Assembly: GCA_964350585.1 (NCBI GenBank)
Contig: CAYGKC010000016.1
Coordinates: 1-24,441, forward strand
Length of the DNA: 24,441 nt
Source of the DNA: JBAYJM01 sp964350585
GTDB lineage: Bacteria; Patescibacteriota; Patescibacteriia; 2-01-FULL-39-33
Reading direction: 5' to 3'
In this document: positions 6,725-14,497 of the stretch, in pieces
Position numbering within the stretch: the first letter of the stretch is position 1
Layout: every line of letters starts with the position of its first letter
Made by a program: the position numbers and the translations under genes
Notes under the pieces: generated by a model
The model's input: the letters and a program-made list of their open reading frames with translations, nothing else
What the model was told of the DNA's origin: nothing
Database searches by the model: none

Positions 6725-8017
6725 ATGAAATCAGAAATAAAAAATCTGCCAAAATCGCAGTTGGAGATATCAGTTGAATTAAAGTGGCAAGAGTTAACGC
6801 CATATTTGATTAAGGCTGCCGAAAAGGTATCAAAAGAAACAAATATTGCCGGTTTTCGTCCAGGCAAAGCGCCTTACGATATTATTAAACAGAAGTTCGG
6901 TGAAATGGCGATTTTAAATGAAGCGGTAGATGACATTATTTCTAAAACATATTACGAAGTTCTAAAAGAAAAAGAGATTGTTACTATAGGCCAGCCTGAA
7001 ATAAAAGTTGAGAAATTGGCTCCCGAAAACGATTTTGCATATACGGCTACCGTGGCTATTTTGCCAAAGGTTAAATTGGGAGACATTTCCACTATAGATT
7101 TGAAAAAGAAAAAAATAGAAATAAAAAAGGAGCAAGTGGACAAGGTTATCAATGATATTTTAAAGATGAGAGCTAAACAGATTACAGTAGATAGGGTTGC
7201 AAAGAAAGGTGATGTGGCTGAGACTGATTTTGAAATATTTATGGATAATGTGCCTATCGAAAACGGTCAATACAAAAAATTTCCCGTACAGTTGGGAGAA
7301 AATAAATTCATTCCCGGATTCGAAGAGCAAGTTGAAGGCATGAAAGCCGGAGATGAAAAAGAATTTGAGCTAAAATTTCCTGATGATTATTTTGAAAAAA
7401 GATTGGCTGGAAAAAAGTGCGTTTTTAAAGTGAAATGCCTTAATGTATTCGAAGTGGAGCTTCCGGAACTTAACGACGATTTCGCCAAAGAAATAAGCGC
7501 ATCACAGCTTAATACAGCAGATGAATTAAAAAAGAACATAGAGAAAAATCTTCAGCAAGAAGAGGAGATGAAAGAAGACAGAAGAATTGAAATTGAAATG
7601 CTTGAAAAAATTGTGGATATTTCTGAAATCGGAGAATTGCCAGAAGCGCTTCTAAAAAACGAAACTCACAGAATGGTGCATGAGCTCCAAGACAGCATTT
7701 CTGCACAAGGTTTGCAATTTGAAGATTATTTAAATAGCATCAAAAAAACTCATGACGATTTGGAAAAAGATTTCTTGCCCCAGGCTGAAAAGAGAGTTAA
7801 GTCTTCAATAATCGCAAGAGAAATTTATCAAGAGCAAAAGATAGAAGTCACCAATGATGAAATTGGTTTGGAAATTGAAGAGATGATGAAAAATTATCCA
7901 AACAATCCTGATGCCAGAAAACAATTCGAATCAGAAACGTACAAAGATTATCTAAAGAATGTTATCGGCAACAGGAAGGTGATCGAATATCTAAAAAAAC
8001 AGATAGTGAAGGAATAA
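6725..8017 (+). CDS. tig: Trigger factor, ribosome-bound chaperone / peptidyl-prolyl isomerase
   Basis: A 430-aa protein of normal family length. It binds the ribosome near the exit tunnel and assists folding of nascent chains. The N-terminal ribosome-binding domain ends in the signature NIAGFRPGKAP (residues ~40-50). The FKBP-type isomerase domain spans about 155-240 (KKGDVAETDFEIFMD, PGFEEQVEGMKAGDEKEF). A long helical C-terminal chaperone domain follows. No SD is visible; initiation depends on a short AT-rich leader. A strong terminator lies directly after the stop, so it appears monocistronic. The usual clpP/clpX neighbours are not in the window. Confidence 0.97.
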   Translation: MKSEIKNLPKSQLEISVELKWQELTPYLIKAAEKVSKETNIAGFRPGKAPYDIIKQKFGEMAILNEAVDDIISKTYYEVLKEKEIVTIGQPEIKVEKLAPENDFAYTATVAILPKVKLGDISTIDLKKKKIEIKKEQVDKVINDILKMRAKQITVDRVAKKGDVAETDFEIFMDNVPIENGQYKKFPVQLGENKFIPGFEEQVEGMKAGDEKEFELKFPDDYFEKRLAGKKCVFKVKCLNVFEVELPELNDDFAKEISASQLNTADELKKNIEKNLQQEEEMKEDRRIEIEMLEKIVDISEIGELPEALLKNETHRMVHELQDSISAQGLQFEDYLNSIKKTHDDLEKDFLPQAEKRVKSSIIAREIYQEQKIEVTNDEIGLEIEEMMKNYPNNPDARKQFESETYKDYLKNVIGNRKVIEYLKKQIVKE

Positions 8018-8021
8018 AATA

Positions 8022-8050
8022 AAATCCCGCTACGGCGGGATTTATTTTTA
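8022..8050 (+). terminator. Intrinsic terminator of trigger factor
   Basis: AAATCCCGC (8022-8030) and GCGGGATTT (8035-8043) pair perfectly around TACG, followed by a TTTATTTTT tract. It lies 4 bp after the tig stop codon. Confidence 0.9.
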
Positions 8051-8362
8051 AGCCACCTTTTTAGAAAAGTTGGCCAAAAGCGCGAGCTAACGAAAATCAA
8101 TGACAAAAATTTCCAGTCGCTCGTGAAGCCAACAGTGTCGCTATTGCTCCTTGTGTTAGCTTTTAACACTTGCTTAGCTTTTCTTTTTCCTAGAAAAAGA
8201 AAAGTAAGACAAAGTAAAATATTTTATTGCCGCCTTTTATAAAAAGGTAGCGCTAAAAGCGCTTAAGTTGTCATCTCAATTGTAGTGAGTGTAATTAATA
8301 ATTACAACTGATCGAATAGTTCAAAATTTGTAATATATCTTTTTATTTTATAATATTATTTT
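8044..8362. other. Non-coding gap with clustered hairpins
   Basis: I see no gene in these 319 bp. There are three strong inverted repeats. CTTTTCTTTTTC / GAAAAAGAAAAG (8178-8189 / 8193-8204) is 12 bp with a 3-nt loop. CCTTTT / AAAAGG is at 8233-8247. AGCGCT occurs twice at 8249-8263 and can fold on itself. The 8044-8170 part is richer in GC than the rest and could be a repeat remnant. A -10-like TATAAT at 8349-8354 lies just before the Nudix gene. Confidence 0.45.
8349..8354 (+). promoter_or_regulatory. -10 box implying a leaderless Nudix mRNA
   Basis: TATAAT ends 8 bases before the ATG at 8363, so transcription would start about 1-2 nt before or at the start codon. The -35 is weak (TTTGTA at 8327-8332, 16-bp spacer). 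No SD could fit. Confidence 0.5.
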
Positions 8363-8788
8363 ATGAAATCCATCATCTCAAAAGTGGTAGTCGGAGCGGT
8401 TATCGTAAAAGACGACAAAGTTTTGATATTGCAAAGAAGCGCTGATGAGACAACTTATCCGAATCTTTGGGAGCTTCCCAGCGGGAAAAAAGAAGAGTCG
8501 GAATCCGTAGAGCAAACTCTTGTTAGAGAGGTGAAAGAAGAAGCGGGAATTGAGATTTCTGCGGTTGAGCAAATTGCTGCTTTCAATTATCAAATTGAGA
8601 AGGAATTTGAAGTGCACAATTGTACGCAGATAAATTTTTTGGCTACAGCTGAAAAATCAGACGTTGTGCTTAGTTTAGAACATCAGCATTGGCGTTGGAT
8701 ATCCGAAGAGGAGATTAACGACTATGGAATTTCAGAAAGTACGAAAGAAGTGATTAGGAAATGTTTTAAAATATTAAAGAAGGAATAG
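8363..8788 (+). CDS. Nudix hydrolase (MutT-like)
   Basis: A 141-aa single-domain Nudix protein expected to hydrolyse a nucleoside diphosphate linked to another group, such as an oxidised or ordinary NTP. The full Nudix box G-x5-E-x7-REVKEEAGI is present at residues ~42-64, with all metal-binding glutamates. The N-terminal strand VVVGAVIVKDDKVLILQRS is typical. Length matches the family, but substrate cannot be read from the sequence. The start codon directly follows a TATAAT, which suggests a leaderless transcript. The downstream 301-aa gene starts 45 bp after the stop with its own SD and no hairpin between, so it may be co-transcribed. Confidence 0.93.
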   Translation: MKSIISKVVVGAVIVKDDKVLILQRSADETTYPNLWELPSGKKEESESVEQTLVREVKEEAGIEISAVEQIAAFNYQIEKEFEVHNCTQINFLATAEKSDVVLSLEHQHWRWISEEEINDYGISESTKEVIRKCFKILKKE

Positions 8789-8833
8789 GCGATTCAAATA
8801 TTGTTCTTAAGTGGAATCAAGGAGGGTAGGAAA

Positions 8834-9739
8834 ATGGTACTTTTAAAACTGTTACTTGAATTGATTAATATAGTAATCAATCGAGATTTTGTGTGGAGGA
8901 TGATTGGCAAGATAAACAAGCGAACGAAGCTTATTCGCAATATCCTTGTCACTTATGCTCCGACAAAAGATTTGGCAAAACTTTACGCGCGTGATGCCGT
9001 TTTGCAAAAGATTAAGTGGAAGCCTTACTGGTTGGGATTTTATATCCAGCATTGGAATGTCTGGGGACTTATCTTTGTTGTTTCGTCAACGAATGATGAG
9101 TTCAAAAGCTCTATGTACGCCAACAGGATGAGAGAAATCCTGCAAAAGGCGGAAAATATAAAATCATCTGTGGGAGCAGACAGTGTGAGTTTTGGAAATT
9201 CACTGCCATTTTTTTTGTATCGGATAAATGAAAGAAAAGATGTGCCTGAGGATAGGATTACGGCAAAAGTTGTCGCATTGGCAGTCGAACCTTTGCCCGA
9301 TTACTTTCCAATTTTGCAAAATCATCCGTTGGTGATGACCAAAAACGCCGCAATAGTTATTCCTGAAGGCACTTTGTCCATAGGAAAAAAAATAAAGGAT
9401 CTTTTGCCGGCAAGGCGTGTTGAAGTGATCGGCAAGGAAGATGATTTTCCTGGTACGGATGCCGTTATCTTTGTTGCTGTCACTGTGTGGGCACTTGCAA
9501 AATATGCAGATAGAATTCCAAACGGATCGATAATCTTGCACGAAGTTTTTGATAAAATAGGTTCCGAAATTTTGGATAAGCTCAAGAAAAAAAATTGCCT
9601 TGTTCTGCAGTTGGCAGGTGTCGAGGCAATTTTAACAATTCCCAACTTTCCGGGAATTTGGGCGGGGGGAATTCCGTGTTGCGCAGCTATCGATACCGAT
9701 CAAGTCACGCCAAGAATACGTGATGTAAGCAATTCTTAG
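8834..9739 (+). CDS. Unrecognised 301-aa protein, possible C-terminal Rossmann-like region
   Basis: I do not recognise the family. The frame opens at 8801, but ATG 8834 has GGAGGG upstream at good spacing, so I start there. The N-terminal ~25 residues form a hydrophobic then basic helix that could sit at a membrane. The C-terminal half alternates hydrophobic strands and helices (AAIVIPEGTLSIGKKIKDLL, TDAVIFVAVTVWALAKYAD, CLVLQLAGVEAILTIPNF), loosely recalling a nucleotide-binding alpha/beta fold, without a clear glycine-rich loop. It ends near a double cysteine (GIPCCAAIDTD). A strong SD places it with the accessory class of genes. It follows the Nudix gene, and a bidirectional terminator separates it from valS. 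Confidence 0.8.
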   Translation: MVLLKLLLELINIVINRDFVWRMIGKINKRTKLIRNILVTYAPTKDLAKLYARDAVLQKIKWKPYWLGFYIQHWNVWGLIFVVSSTNDEFKSSMYANRMREILQKAENIKSSVGADSVSFGNSLPFFLYRINERKDVPEDRITAKVVALAVEPLPDYFPILQNHPLVMTKNAAIVIPEGTLSIGKKIKDLLPARRVEVIGKEDDFPGTDAVIFVAVTVWALAKYADRIPNGSIILHEVFDKIGSEILDKLKKKNCLVLQLAGVEAILTIPNFPGIWAGGIPCCAAIDTDQVTPRIRDVSNS

Positions 9740-9757
9740 TTAAACAGTTTAAACATA

Positions 9758-9790
9758 AAAGCCGTTTGCGAGCGCGCATTCGGCTTTTTT
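9758..9790. terminator. Terminator between the 301-aa gene and valS
   Basis: AAAGCCG (9758-9764) pairs with CGGCTTT (9781-9787), with an inner TGCG/CGCA stem. A T-run follows on the plus strand and an A-rich stretch precedes it, so it could serve both convergent genes. Confidence 0.8.
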
Positions 9791-9802
9791 ATATGGAAAA
9801 TT

Positions 9803-12301
9803 TTATTCGATTATTGATACAGAATTTTCTTCACCGTCAATTAAAGAAATTGAGGCTGATCTCATTACTGATTTGATGTCTTCAAGAAAAGGAGTTAATA
9901 ATTGATGCTTGTCTTTAGGAAATTTCAATTCGATTTCTGAAATGGAAGCAGAGAGTTTGATGCTTTTTTCCGCTTTGGCTTTTCTGCCTTCTGAAATAGC
10001 AATAAGAGCTAGCTCACCACCACTAATCAATTTTTCATCGAGGCTGTTTTTTTGCCAATTAACTGAAGGCCATTTGGTGGTATGAATGCTTGAGATTTTT
10101 TCAGTTTCAAAATAATATCCTTTTTCAGTTGCTGATATGAATTCATTTTCCGCCTCCATTTGGCCATGATACATTTCTTCTGTTATGTGAGGAATAAAAG
10201 GTGAGGCCATTTTTAGGACGTTTAAAAAGCTTTGATGCAGAGCATAACGCGCTGAATCTTTTTGGATGTTGCTTTTTTCATCATCTGAAGGATTGAAAAG
10301 CCTTCCTTTTATAATTTCAAGATAATTATCACAAAACTCCGACCAGAAAAATTCTTCAAAAACTCTTCTTGCCTGAGAATACTCATATTCATCAAAAAAT
10401 TTCGCCATTCTTTCGGCTGTCATAAGAGATTTGTCAATTATCCATTTATCAAACGGTTGGAGATTTTTTTCGTCAAATAAAGTAGCGTCAAAACCGTTTA
10501 GATTTCCCAACGCCAGCTTTCCGGCATTATAAATTTTGGTGACTAATTTCTTGCCTTTTTGAACTTCCTGTTCTTCATAATAAGCATCCCTGCCGAGGGT
10601 AGCTCCCAACATGGCGTAACGAATGGCATCAGCGGATTCTTGCGCGATTAATTCTTCCGGCTTGTAATTTCCTCCACCTGTTCTTTTGCTTATTTTTTCT
10701 CCCTTTTTAAGAAGTATATGTCCTGAAATCATAAGATTACGCCAGGGAATTTCGTTATGATTATAAAGCCCCATCAGCATCGTATAAACCACCCATGTTC
10801 TGATAATGTCATGCGCAAGAGGGCGTAAAGACATTGGATACATTTCGCCTTTAAGCGGACCGTTAAGTTCATGATTGTTATTTATGTCAGGAGTGAGAGC
10901 GGAAGTAAACCAGGTATCAAGCACGCTTCTTTCCGCGACAAGTTTTCCTTTGCAATGAGGGCAGTTTTCTTCAATGGATTTTATTTTTGGATCAAAGGGA
11001 AAATTTTCTTCTTGAGGAATGTAAATATTGTCGCAACTTTCGCAATTATAAACAGGAATGGGAATTCCATAAAATCTTTCTCTGGAAATGCACCAGTCCC
11101 ATTTTAAATTTTCAATCCAAATTTCAAATCTTTTTTGCATGTAATCAGGATACCAATTGATTTTCTCTCCCGCTTTTTTTAGTTCGGATTTTTTATCAAG
11201 TATTTTTACAAACCATTGCGTTGTCGGCAAAAATTCAATCGGAGTTCCGCATCTTTCATGCACGCCTACGCTATGGGTAATTTTAATCTCACCCTTTATC
11301 AAGCCTTCATTTTTTAATTTTTGGATAATTATTTTTCTTGCCTCTTCAGGAATTTTTCCGTTCATTTCCGGAAGTTCATCTACATTTTGCAATTTTCCGT
11401 CTTTGCCAATTATAATTCTTTCTTTAAGGTTATGTGATTTCGCCCAATAAATGTCAGTTTCGTCTCCGTAGGTGCAACACATTACGGCCCCGCTTCCTTT
11501 TTCTATTTCCGCTTTTTCGTCAGCTAAAATACTTACTTCTGCGCCCAAAGGCGTTACAGCTTTTTTGCCTATTAAATTCTTGTATCTTTCGTCTAAGGGA
11601 TTTACAAAAACAGCATCGCAGGCGGGCAAGAGCTCCGGACGCGTAGTTGAGATAATCAAATCATCTCCGTTTTCTGTCTTGAAAATCAAATCATAAAATA
11701 CAGAATCCATTTCCTTTTCATCTTTTTCAGCTTGGGCAAAAGAGGTCTGGCATTCGCAACAATAAAGAGCCGGAGCATTCTTTTTGTAAATCACGCCTTT
11801 TTCAAAAAGATCTTTAAAAGTTTTCTGTGAAAGTTTTTGAACTTCAGGAGAAATGGTCGAATATAATAGTCGCCAATCTACGCTTAAGCCGATTGACTTC
11901 CAAAGATCTTCGTAAATTGTTTTGTATTTTTCTGTGACTTTCAGGCAAGCGTCAGTAAAATCGGCAAGTTTCATATTTTGACCTCTGGTGCCAATTTCTT
12001 TTTCGGTCAGTCTTTCTGTTGGCAGGCCATTATTGTCAAAACCCTGAGGGTATCTGATATTTGCGCCCTCCATTCTTTTGAATCTTGCGATTACTTCCGC
12101 TTGAAGGTAAGAGAAAATATGTCCAAGATGAAGTGCTCCTGAAATTGTCGGCGGGGGAGTGTCCACAGTAAAAAGCTCTCCGGTTTTTTCGGGATCAAAT
12201 TTGTACACTTCTTTCTTCTGCCAGAAATCCTGCCAATATTTTTCTTTTTCTGTCGGATTGTATCTTGATTTTTTTTCGGTAGTATCTTTAATTTCGCTCA
12301 T
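9803..12301 (-). CDS. valS: Valine--tRNA ligase
   Basis: An 832-aa class I aminoacyl-tRNA synthetase that charges tRNA-Val. The HIGH motif is HLGH (residues 58-61) in TPPPTISGALHLGH. The CP1 editing domain shows ISTTRPELLPACDAVFVNP and YGDETD. SVLDTWFTSALTP is the ValRS-type catalytic segment. The KMSKS loop reads KISKRTGGG, an unusual variant that keeps the key KxSK core. Two cysteine clusters (CCEC; CESC with CPHC) suggest zinc binding in CP1. The C-terminus keeps the anticodon-binding helical domain but has little or none of the terminal coiled coil of longer bacterial enzymes. No SD precedes the ATG. The promoter is at 12335-12363, and the gene converges with the 301-aa gene. Confidence 0.95.
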   Translation of the reverse strand: MSEIKDTTEKKSRYNPTEKEKYWQDFWQKKEVYKFDPEKTGELFTVDTPPPTISGALHLGHIFSYLQAEVIARFKRMEGANIRYPQGFDNNGLPTERLTEKEIGTRGQNMKLADFTDACLKVTEKYKTIYEDLWKSIGLSVDWRLLYSTISPEVQKLSQKTFKDLFEKGVIYKKNAPALYCCECQTSFAQAEKDEKEMDSVFYDLIFKTENGDDLIISTTRPELLPACDAVFVNPLDERYKNLIGKKAVTPLGAEVSILADEKAEIEKGSGAVMCCTYGDETDIYWAKSHNLKERIIIGKDGKLQNVDELPEMNGKIPEEARKIIIQKLKNEGLIKGEIKITHSVGVHERCGTPIEFLPTTQWFVKILDKKSELKKAGEKINWYPDYMQKRFEIWIENLKWDWCISRERFYGIPIPVYNCESCDNIYIPQEENFPFDPKIKSIEENCPHCKGKLVAERSVLDTWFTSALTPDINNNHELNGPLKGEMYPMSLRPLAHDIIRTWVVYTMLMGLYNHNEIPWRNLMISGHILLKKGEKISKRTGGGNYKPEELIAQESADAIRYAMLGATLGRDAYYEEQEVQKGKKLVTKIYNAGKLALGNLNGFDATLFDEKNLQPFDKWIIDKSLMTAERMAKFFDEYEYSQARRVFEEFFWSEFCDNYLEIIKGRLFNPSDDEKSNIQKDSARYALHQSFLNVLKMASPFIPHITEEMYHGQMEAENEFISATEKGYYFETEKISSIHTTKWPSVNWQKNSLDEKLISGGELALIAISEGRKAKAEKSIKLSASISEIELKFPKDKHQLLTPFLEDIKSVMRSASISLIDGEENSVSIIE

Positions 12302-12334
12302 ATTTTTAGGGACTTTTTTTATAATGTCTTATTA

Positions 12335-12363
12335 ATTCTAACTATTTTAAGGCAATTTGTCAA
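12335..12363 (-). promoter_or_regulatory. Promoter for valS
   Basis: On the minus strand: TTGACA (12363-12358), 17-bp spacer, TAGAAT (12340-12335). The predicted start near 12328 leaves a ~27-nt leader without an SD. No T-box-like leader is present. Confidence 0.7.
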
Positions 12364-12404
12364 AGTGATTTGTGTTATCGTTTTATATAAAAATTAAAAA
12401 AAAC

Positions 12405-12437
12405 AGCCCTGCGTAAGTTACTTGCTTATGCAGGGCT
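12405..12437 (-). terminator. Terminator of the HD hydrolase gene
   Basis: AGCCCTGCGTAAG (12405-12417) pairs with CTTATGCAGGGCT (12425-12437) over 13 positions with one wobble. The minus strand then continues into a long T-tract (A-tract at 12392-12403 on the plus strand). Confidence 0.9.
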
Positions 12438-12448
12438 TTTGTCGGAAA

Positions 12449-13090
12449 CTAGCCGTTTAAATTTTGTTCCAATTCGTAAATGGCAATTTGGAACTGTTGC
12501 CTGAAAAATTGCGCAACTTCCGGATATTCTTCAGAGATCTTTTCGATGAGAGGTAAGTAAACTATTTTTGTTTCTTTTACCTTCCTTCTTTGTTTTTCTT
12601 CCTGGCATGATGACAATGTTCTGACGTTGTGGAGCCTATCAGCCAATTTCACTATTTTACAGCATGTTTCGCTGTTTGCTATTTGTTCAAAATAGCAGGC
12701 ATTACGTTGTTCGTCAGATGAAAAACGCAAATCGTTTTTTCTTGGTTTTGAGACAGTATTTACAATCATCGCCACTCTTTCGCCAAAAGTAAAATTAATT
12801 CTTTCGACGTCAAGCAGAAAATTGTCTTCGAGCATATCATGCAGAAGCGATGCAATGATTATTTCAACATCCGTAATGCCAAGCTCATCAATGAGAATAA
12901 GCGATGTTGACCTTAAATGTTCGAAATATCTTACACCGCAGTCACGGATCTGTTTTCCATGGCCGTACTTGGCCATGACATAGGCAAAATCAAGTTTTTT
13001 CAGATCTGCAGGAGTAATCTTCAGGCGGAACCGATTAAGAAAGCTTTTGTGGTTTTCCTGACTTGTCGTGCTTGTGTTTTCTTCACACAT
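12449..13090 (-). CDS. HD-domain protein, stand-alone (p)ppGpp hydrolase-like
   Basis: A 213-aa protein resembling the hydrolase domain of RelA/SpoT enzymes, which removes pyrophosphate from the alarmone (p)ppGpp. Visible family features: GHGKQIRDCGVRYFEHL (position of the first metal-binding His region), ASLLHDMLED (HD pair, residues ~86-91), and VKLADRLHNVRTL (the conserved D-R-x-HN segment, ~147-158). No synthetase or TGS domain follows, so it corresponds to small alarmone hydrolases. HD proteins with other nucleotide substrates remain possible. A strong SD (AAGGAG, 7 bases before the ATG) and a promoter at 13140-13167 support the start. It is divergent from the FadL gene and has its own terminator. 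No alarmone synthetase is visible in the window. Confidence 0.85.
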   Translation of the reverse strand: MCEENTSTTSQENHKSFLNRFRLKITPADLKKLDFAYVMAKYGHGKQIRDCGVRYFEHLRSTSLILIDELGITDVEIIIASLLHDMLEDNFLLDVERINFTFGERVAMIVNTVSKPRKNDLRFSSDEQRNACYFEQIANSETCCKIVKLADRLHNVRTLSSCQEEKQRRKVKETKIVYLPLIEKISEEYPEVAQFFRQQFQIAIYELEQNLNG

Positions 13091-13139
13091 TTCTAAACTC
13101 CTTCGCGTAGCTTTAATAGTTCTTATTAACTATCTCTTT

Positions 13140-13167
13140 ATTTTAGAATAAATGGATTTTTTGTCAA
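13140..13167 (-). promoter_or_regulatory. Promoter for the HD hydrolase gene
   Basis: On the minus strand: TTGACA (13167-13162), 16-bp spacer, TAAAAT (13145-13140). The predicted start near 13133 gives a ~43-nt leader with an SD. It lies back to back with the FadL promoter, 52 bp away. Confidence 0.65.
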
Positions 13168-13219
13168 TTTAAAGAAGGCTATACATTTTTTGCTAAAATT
13201 AATAAAAATTTAAATACTA

Positions 13220-13248
13220 TTGACTAAATTTACAAAATGTGCTATAAT
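13220..13248 (+). promoter_or_regulatory. Promoter for the fadL-like operon
   Basis: TTGACT (13220-13225), 17-bp spacer ending in AAATGTGC, TATAAT (13243-13248). The TGTGC extended -10 nearly matches the promoters of the helicase unit and the 66-aa gene. Predicted start is near 13255, with a leader of ~68 nt. Confidence 0.85.
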
Positions 13249-13260
13249 TAACAGTTAGGA

Positions 13261-13326
13261 ATGATATTGATGCATACGTTTTTAGCCCAAAATTGGGCTG
13301 AAAGCCCAGAAGGAGAAATGAAATGA
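13261..13326 (+). CDS. Possible 21-codon leader ORF
   Basis: An ATG at 13261 opens 21 codons (beginning MILMHTFLAQNW), with an in-frame ATG at 13270 as alternative start. Its TGA (13324-13326) overlaps the ATG of the FadL gene (13323). The weak AGGA before it suits the second ATG better. Translation would run through the alternative hairpins of the leader. It could couple translation, but a chance ORF is quite possible. Confidence 0.25.
   Translation: MILMHTFLAQNWAESPEGEMK
13284..13309 (+). promoter_or_regulatory. Alternative hairpins next to the FadL SD
   Basis: The leader contains AGCCCA, TGGGCT and AGCCCA in succession. The middle segment can pair with the first (6 bp, loop AAAT) or with the third (loop GAA). 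The second form ends directly at the SD GAAGGAG. Mutually exclusive hairpins touching a ribosome binding site suggest translational control. No ligand is implied by the sequence. Confidence 0.4.
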
Positions 13327-14483
13327 AGGCACTTTACAATTTAGTTGTATTATTAGCTGTCGTAATGACAGCGTTTGTGGCACAAAGCGAAGGTCTTAAT
13401 CGTTGTGCCGCTACAGGTTGTACAGACATCTGTACTGGCAGCGATCCTGAAGGTTCGATATTTCCTCACAACTTGGGGAGTAAAATCCAGATCCGTTCGA
13501 GATTTGTGGAGATGGGATCAGAAGTAGTGATTCCCAAATTCACTTACAAGAAGGCTTTGGGTCGCACCTACAGATCAAAGCCGGTTGCCCACTTTCTGCC
13601 AGGCCTTGAATTTGCCCAGCCAATGGGTGATGATATGGTCGGAGGGTTAAAGGTGGTTACTCATTATGGTATGGGGGCAAAATTTCCTGCCATTTACTAT
13701 GGCATGGAAAGCGAGACCTTGCTTAGCGGAACTTACCTCAAGCCATATTTGGCAAAAAGGTTAACGGATCGTCTAAGCATAGGTGGAAGCATCTTTGCCG
13801 TATGGGCGCAAGAACTTTGGGACGCGCCATTTGATGTCGGCAGAGTGCCTTTGCCGATCGATACCCACACCGAAGCTGACGGCTGGGGTTTCGGCTGGGA
13901 GGCAGGACTCTTCTATGAGGCGACACCGAAGTTGTCTCTTGGATTGAGTTATATGTCAGCTGCCAGATGCCAGCTGTCGGGAGAAACTAAAATTTATCTT
14001 GGTCCTTTCGGTATTAAGGATAAGATTAAGACAGAATTTAAGTTTCCCGATAAACTCGGCCTGCAGGTAGGTTACAGACCTGCAGAAGATTGGTTGATAG
14101 TTGCTGATTGCGCCTTTACGGGCTACAGTAGCAATTCAATCAATCCAATCATTTCATTTCAGAACCTGGGAATTAACAAGGGGCTGAAATTGAAATGGCA
14201 GGATAGTGTCCGTTTCGACCTTGGCGTAAGCCGACGGTTGAGCGAACATTGGACTGTTGGAGGGGGAGTCGGTTGGGCATCGAAGGCGATACCTGATGCT
14301 ACAATCGATAACCTGACCCCTGATGTCGAGGGAAAGTGCGCTGGATTCCGTCTGAAGTATTCGACGGAAAAAGCGGCTCTCACCTTTGCCATCAGCAAGG
14401 GTTGGGGCAGTAACAAAGCGGGGCTTAGGGAAGTTTCCGCTGAAGTCTGGACACTAGGCATTAACGGAACCGTAAGGTTCTGA
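13323..14483 (+). CDS. FadL/OMPP1/TodX-family outer-membrane transport protein
   Basis: A 386-aa protein with a signal peptide (about 22 residues, hydrophobic LYNLVVLLAVVMTAFVA) and a beta-barrel pattern of alternating aromatic/hydrophobic strands ending in Phe, the usual signal for outer-membrane barrel assembly. The FadL family fit rests on several segments. GWGFGWEAGLFYEATPKL resembles E. coli FadL QWGFGWNAGILYE. FPDKLGLQVGYRPAEDWLIV and LKWQDSVRFDLGVSRRLSEHW match further conserved barrel strands. FadL proteins carry long-chain fatty acids or other hydrophobic compounds across the outer membrane. The N-terminal NPA motif is not evident and it is somewhat shorter than E. coli FadL (~446 aa). 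Strong SD and promoter; the methyltransferase follows 14 bp later. It is unexpected beside genes of apparent CPR type. Confidence 0.85.
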   Translation: MKALYNLVVLLAVVMTAFVAQSEGLNRCAATGCTDICTGSDPEGSIFPHNLGSKIQIRSRFVEMGSEVVIPKFTYKKALGRTYRSKPVAHFLPGLEFAQPMGDDMVGGLKVVTHYGMGAKFPAIYYGMESETLLSGTYLKPYLAKRLTDRLSIGGSIFAVWAQELWDAPFDVGRVPLPIDTHTEADGWGFGWEAGLFYEATPKLSLGLSYMSAARCQLSGETKIYLGPFGIKDKIKTEFKFPDKLGLQVGYRPAEDWLIVADCAFTGYSSNSINPIISFQNLGINKGLKLKWQDSVRFDLGVSRRLSEHWTVGGGVGWASKAIPDATIDNLTPDVEGKCAGFRLKYSTEKAALTFAISKGWGSNKAGLREVSAEVWTLGINGTVRF

Positions 14484-14497
14484 TAGGGAGATTAGTA

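Noticed and set aside
7948..8169. Minus-strand 73-aa ORF over the end of tig and the gap
   Set aside because: It crosses the tig terminator and coding end, has no SD or promoter, and looks like a by-product of the repeat-like gap.
9200..9645. Minus-strand ORFs inside the 301-aa gene
   Set aside because: Antisense shadows without SD or promoter and with cysteine/phenylalanine-rich, low-quality sequence.
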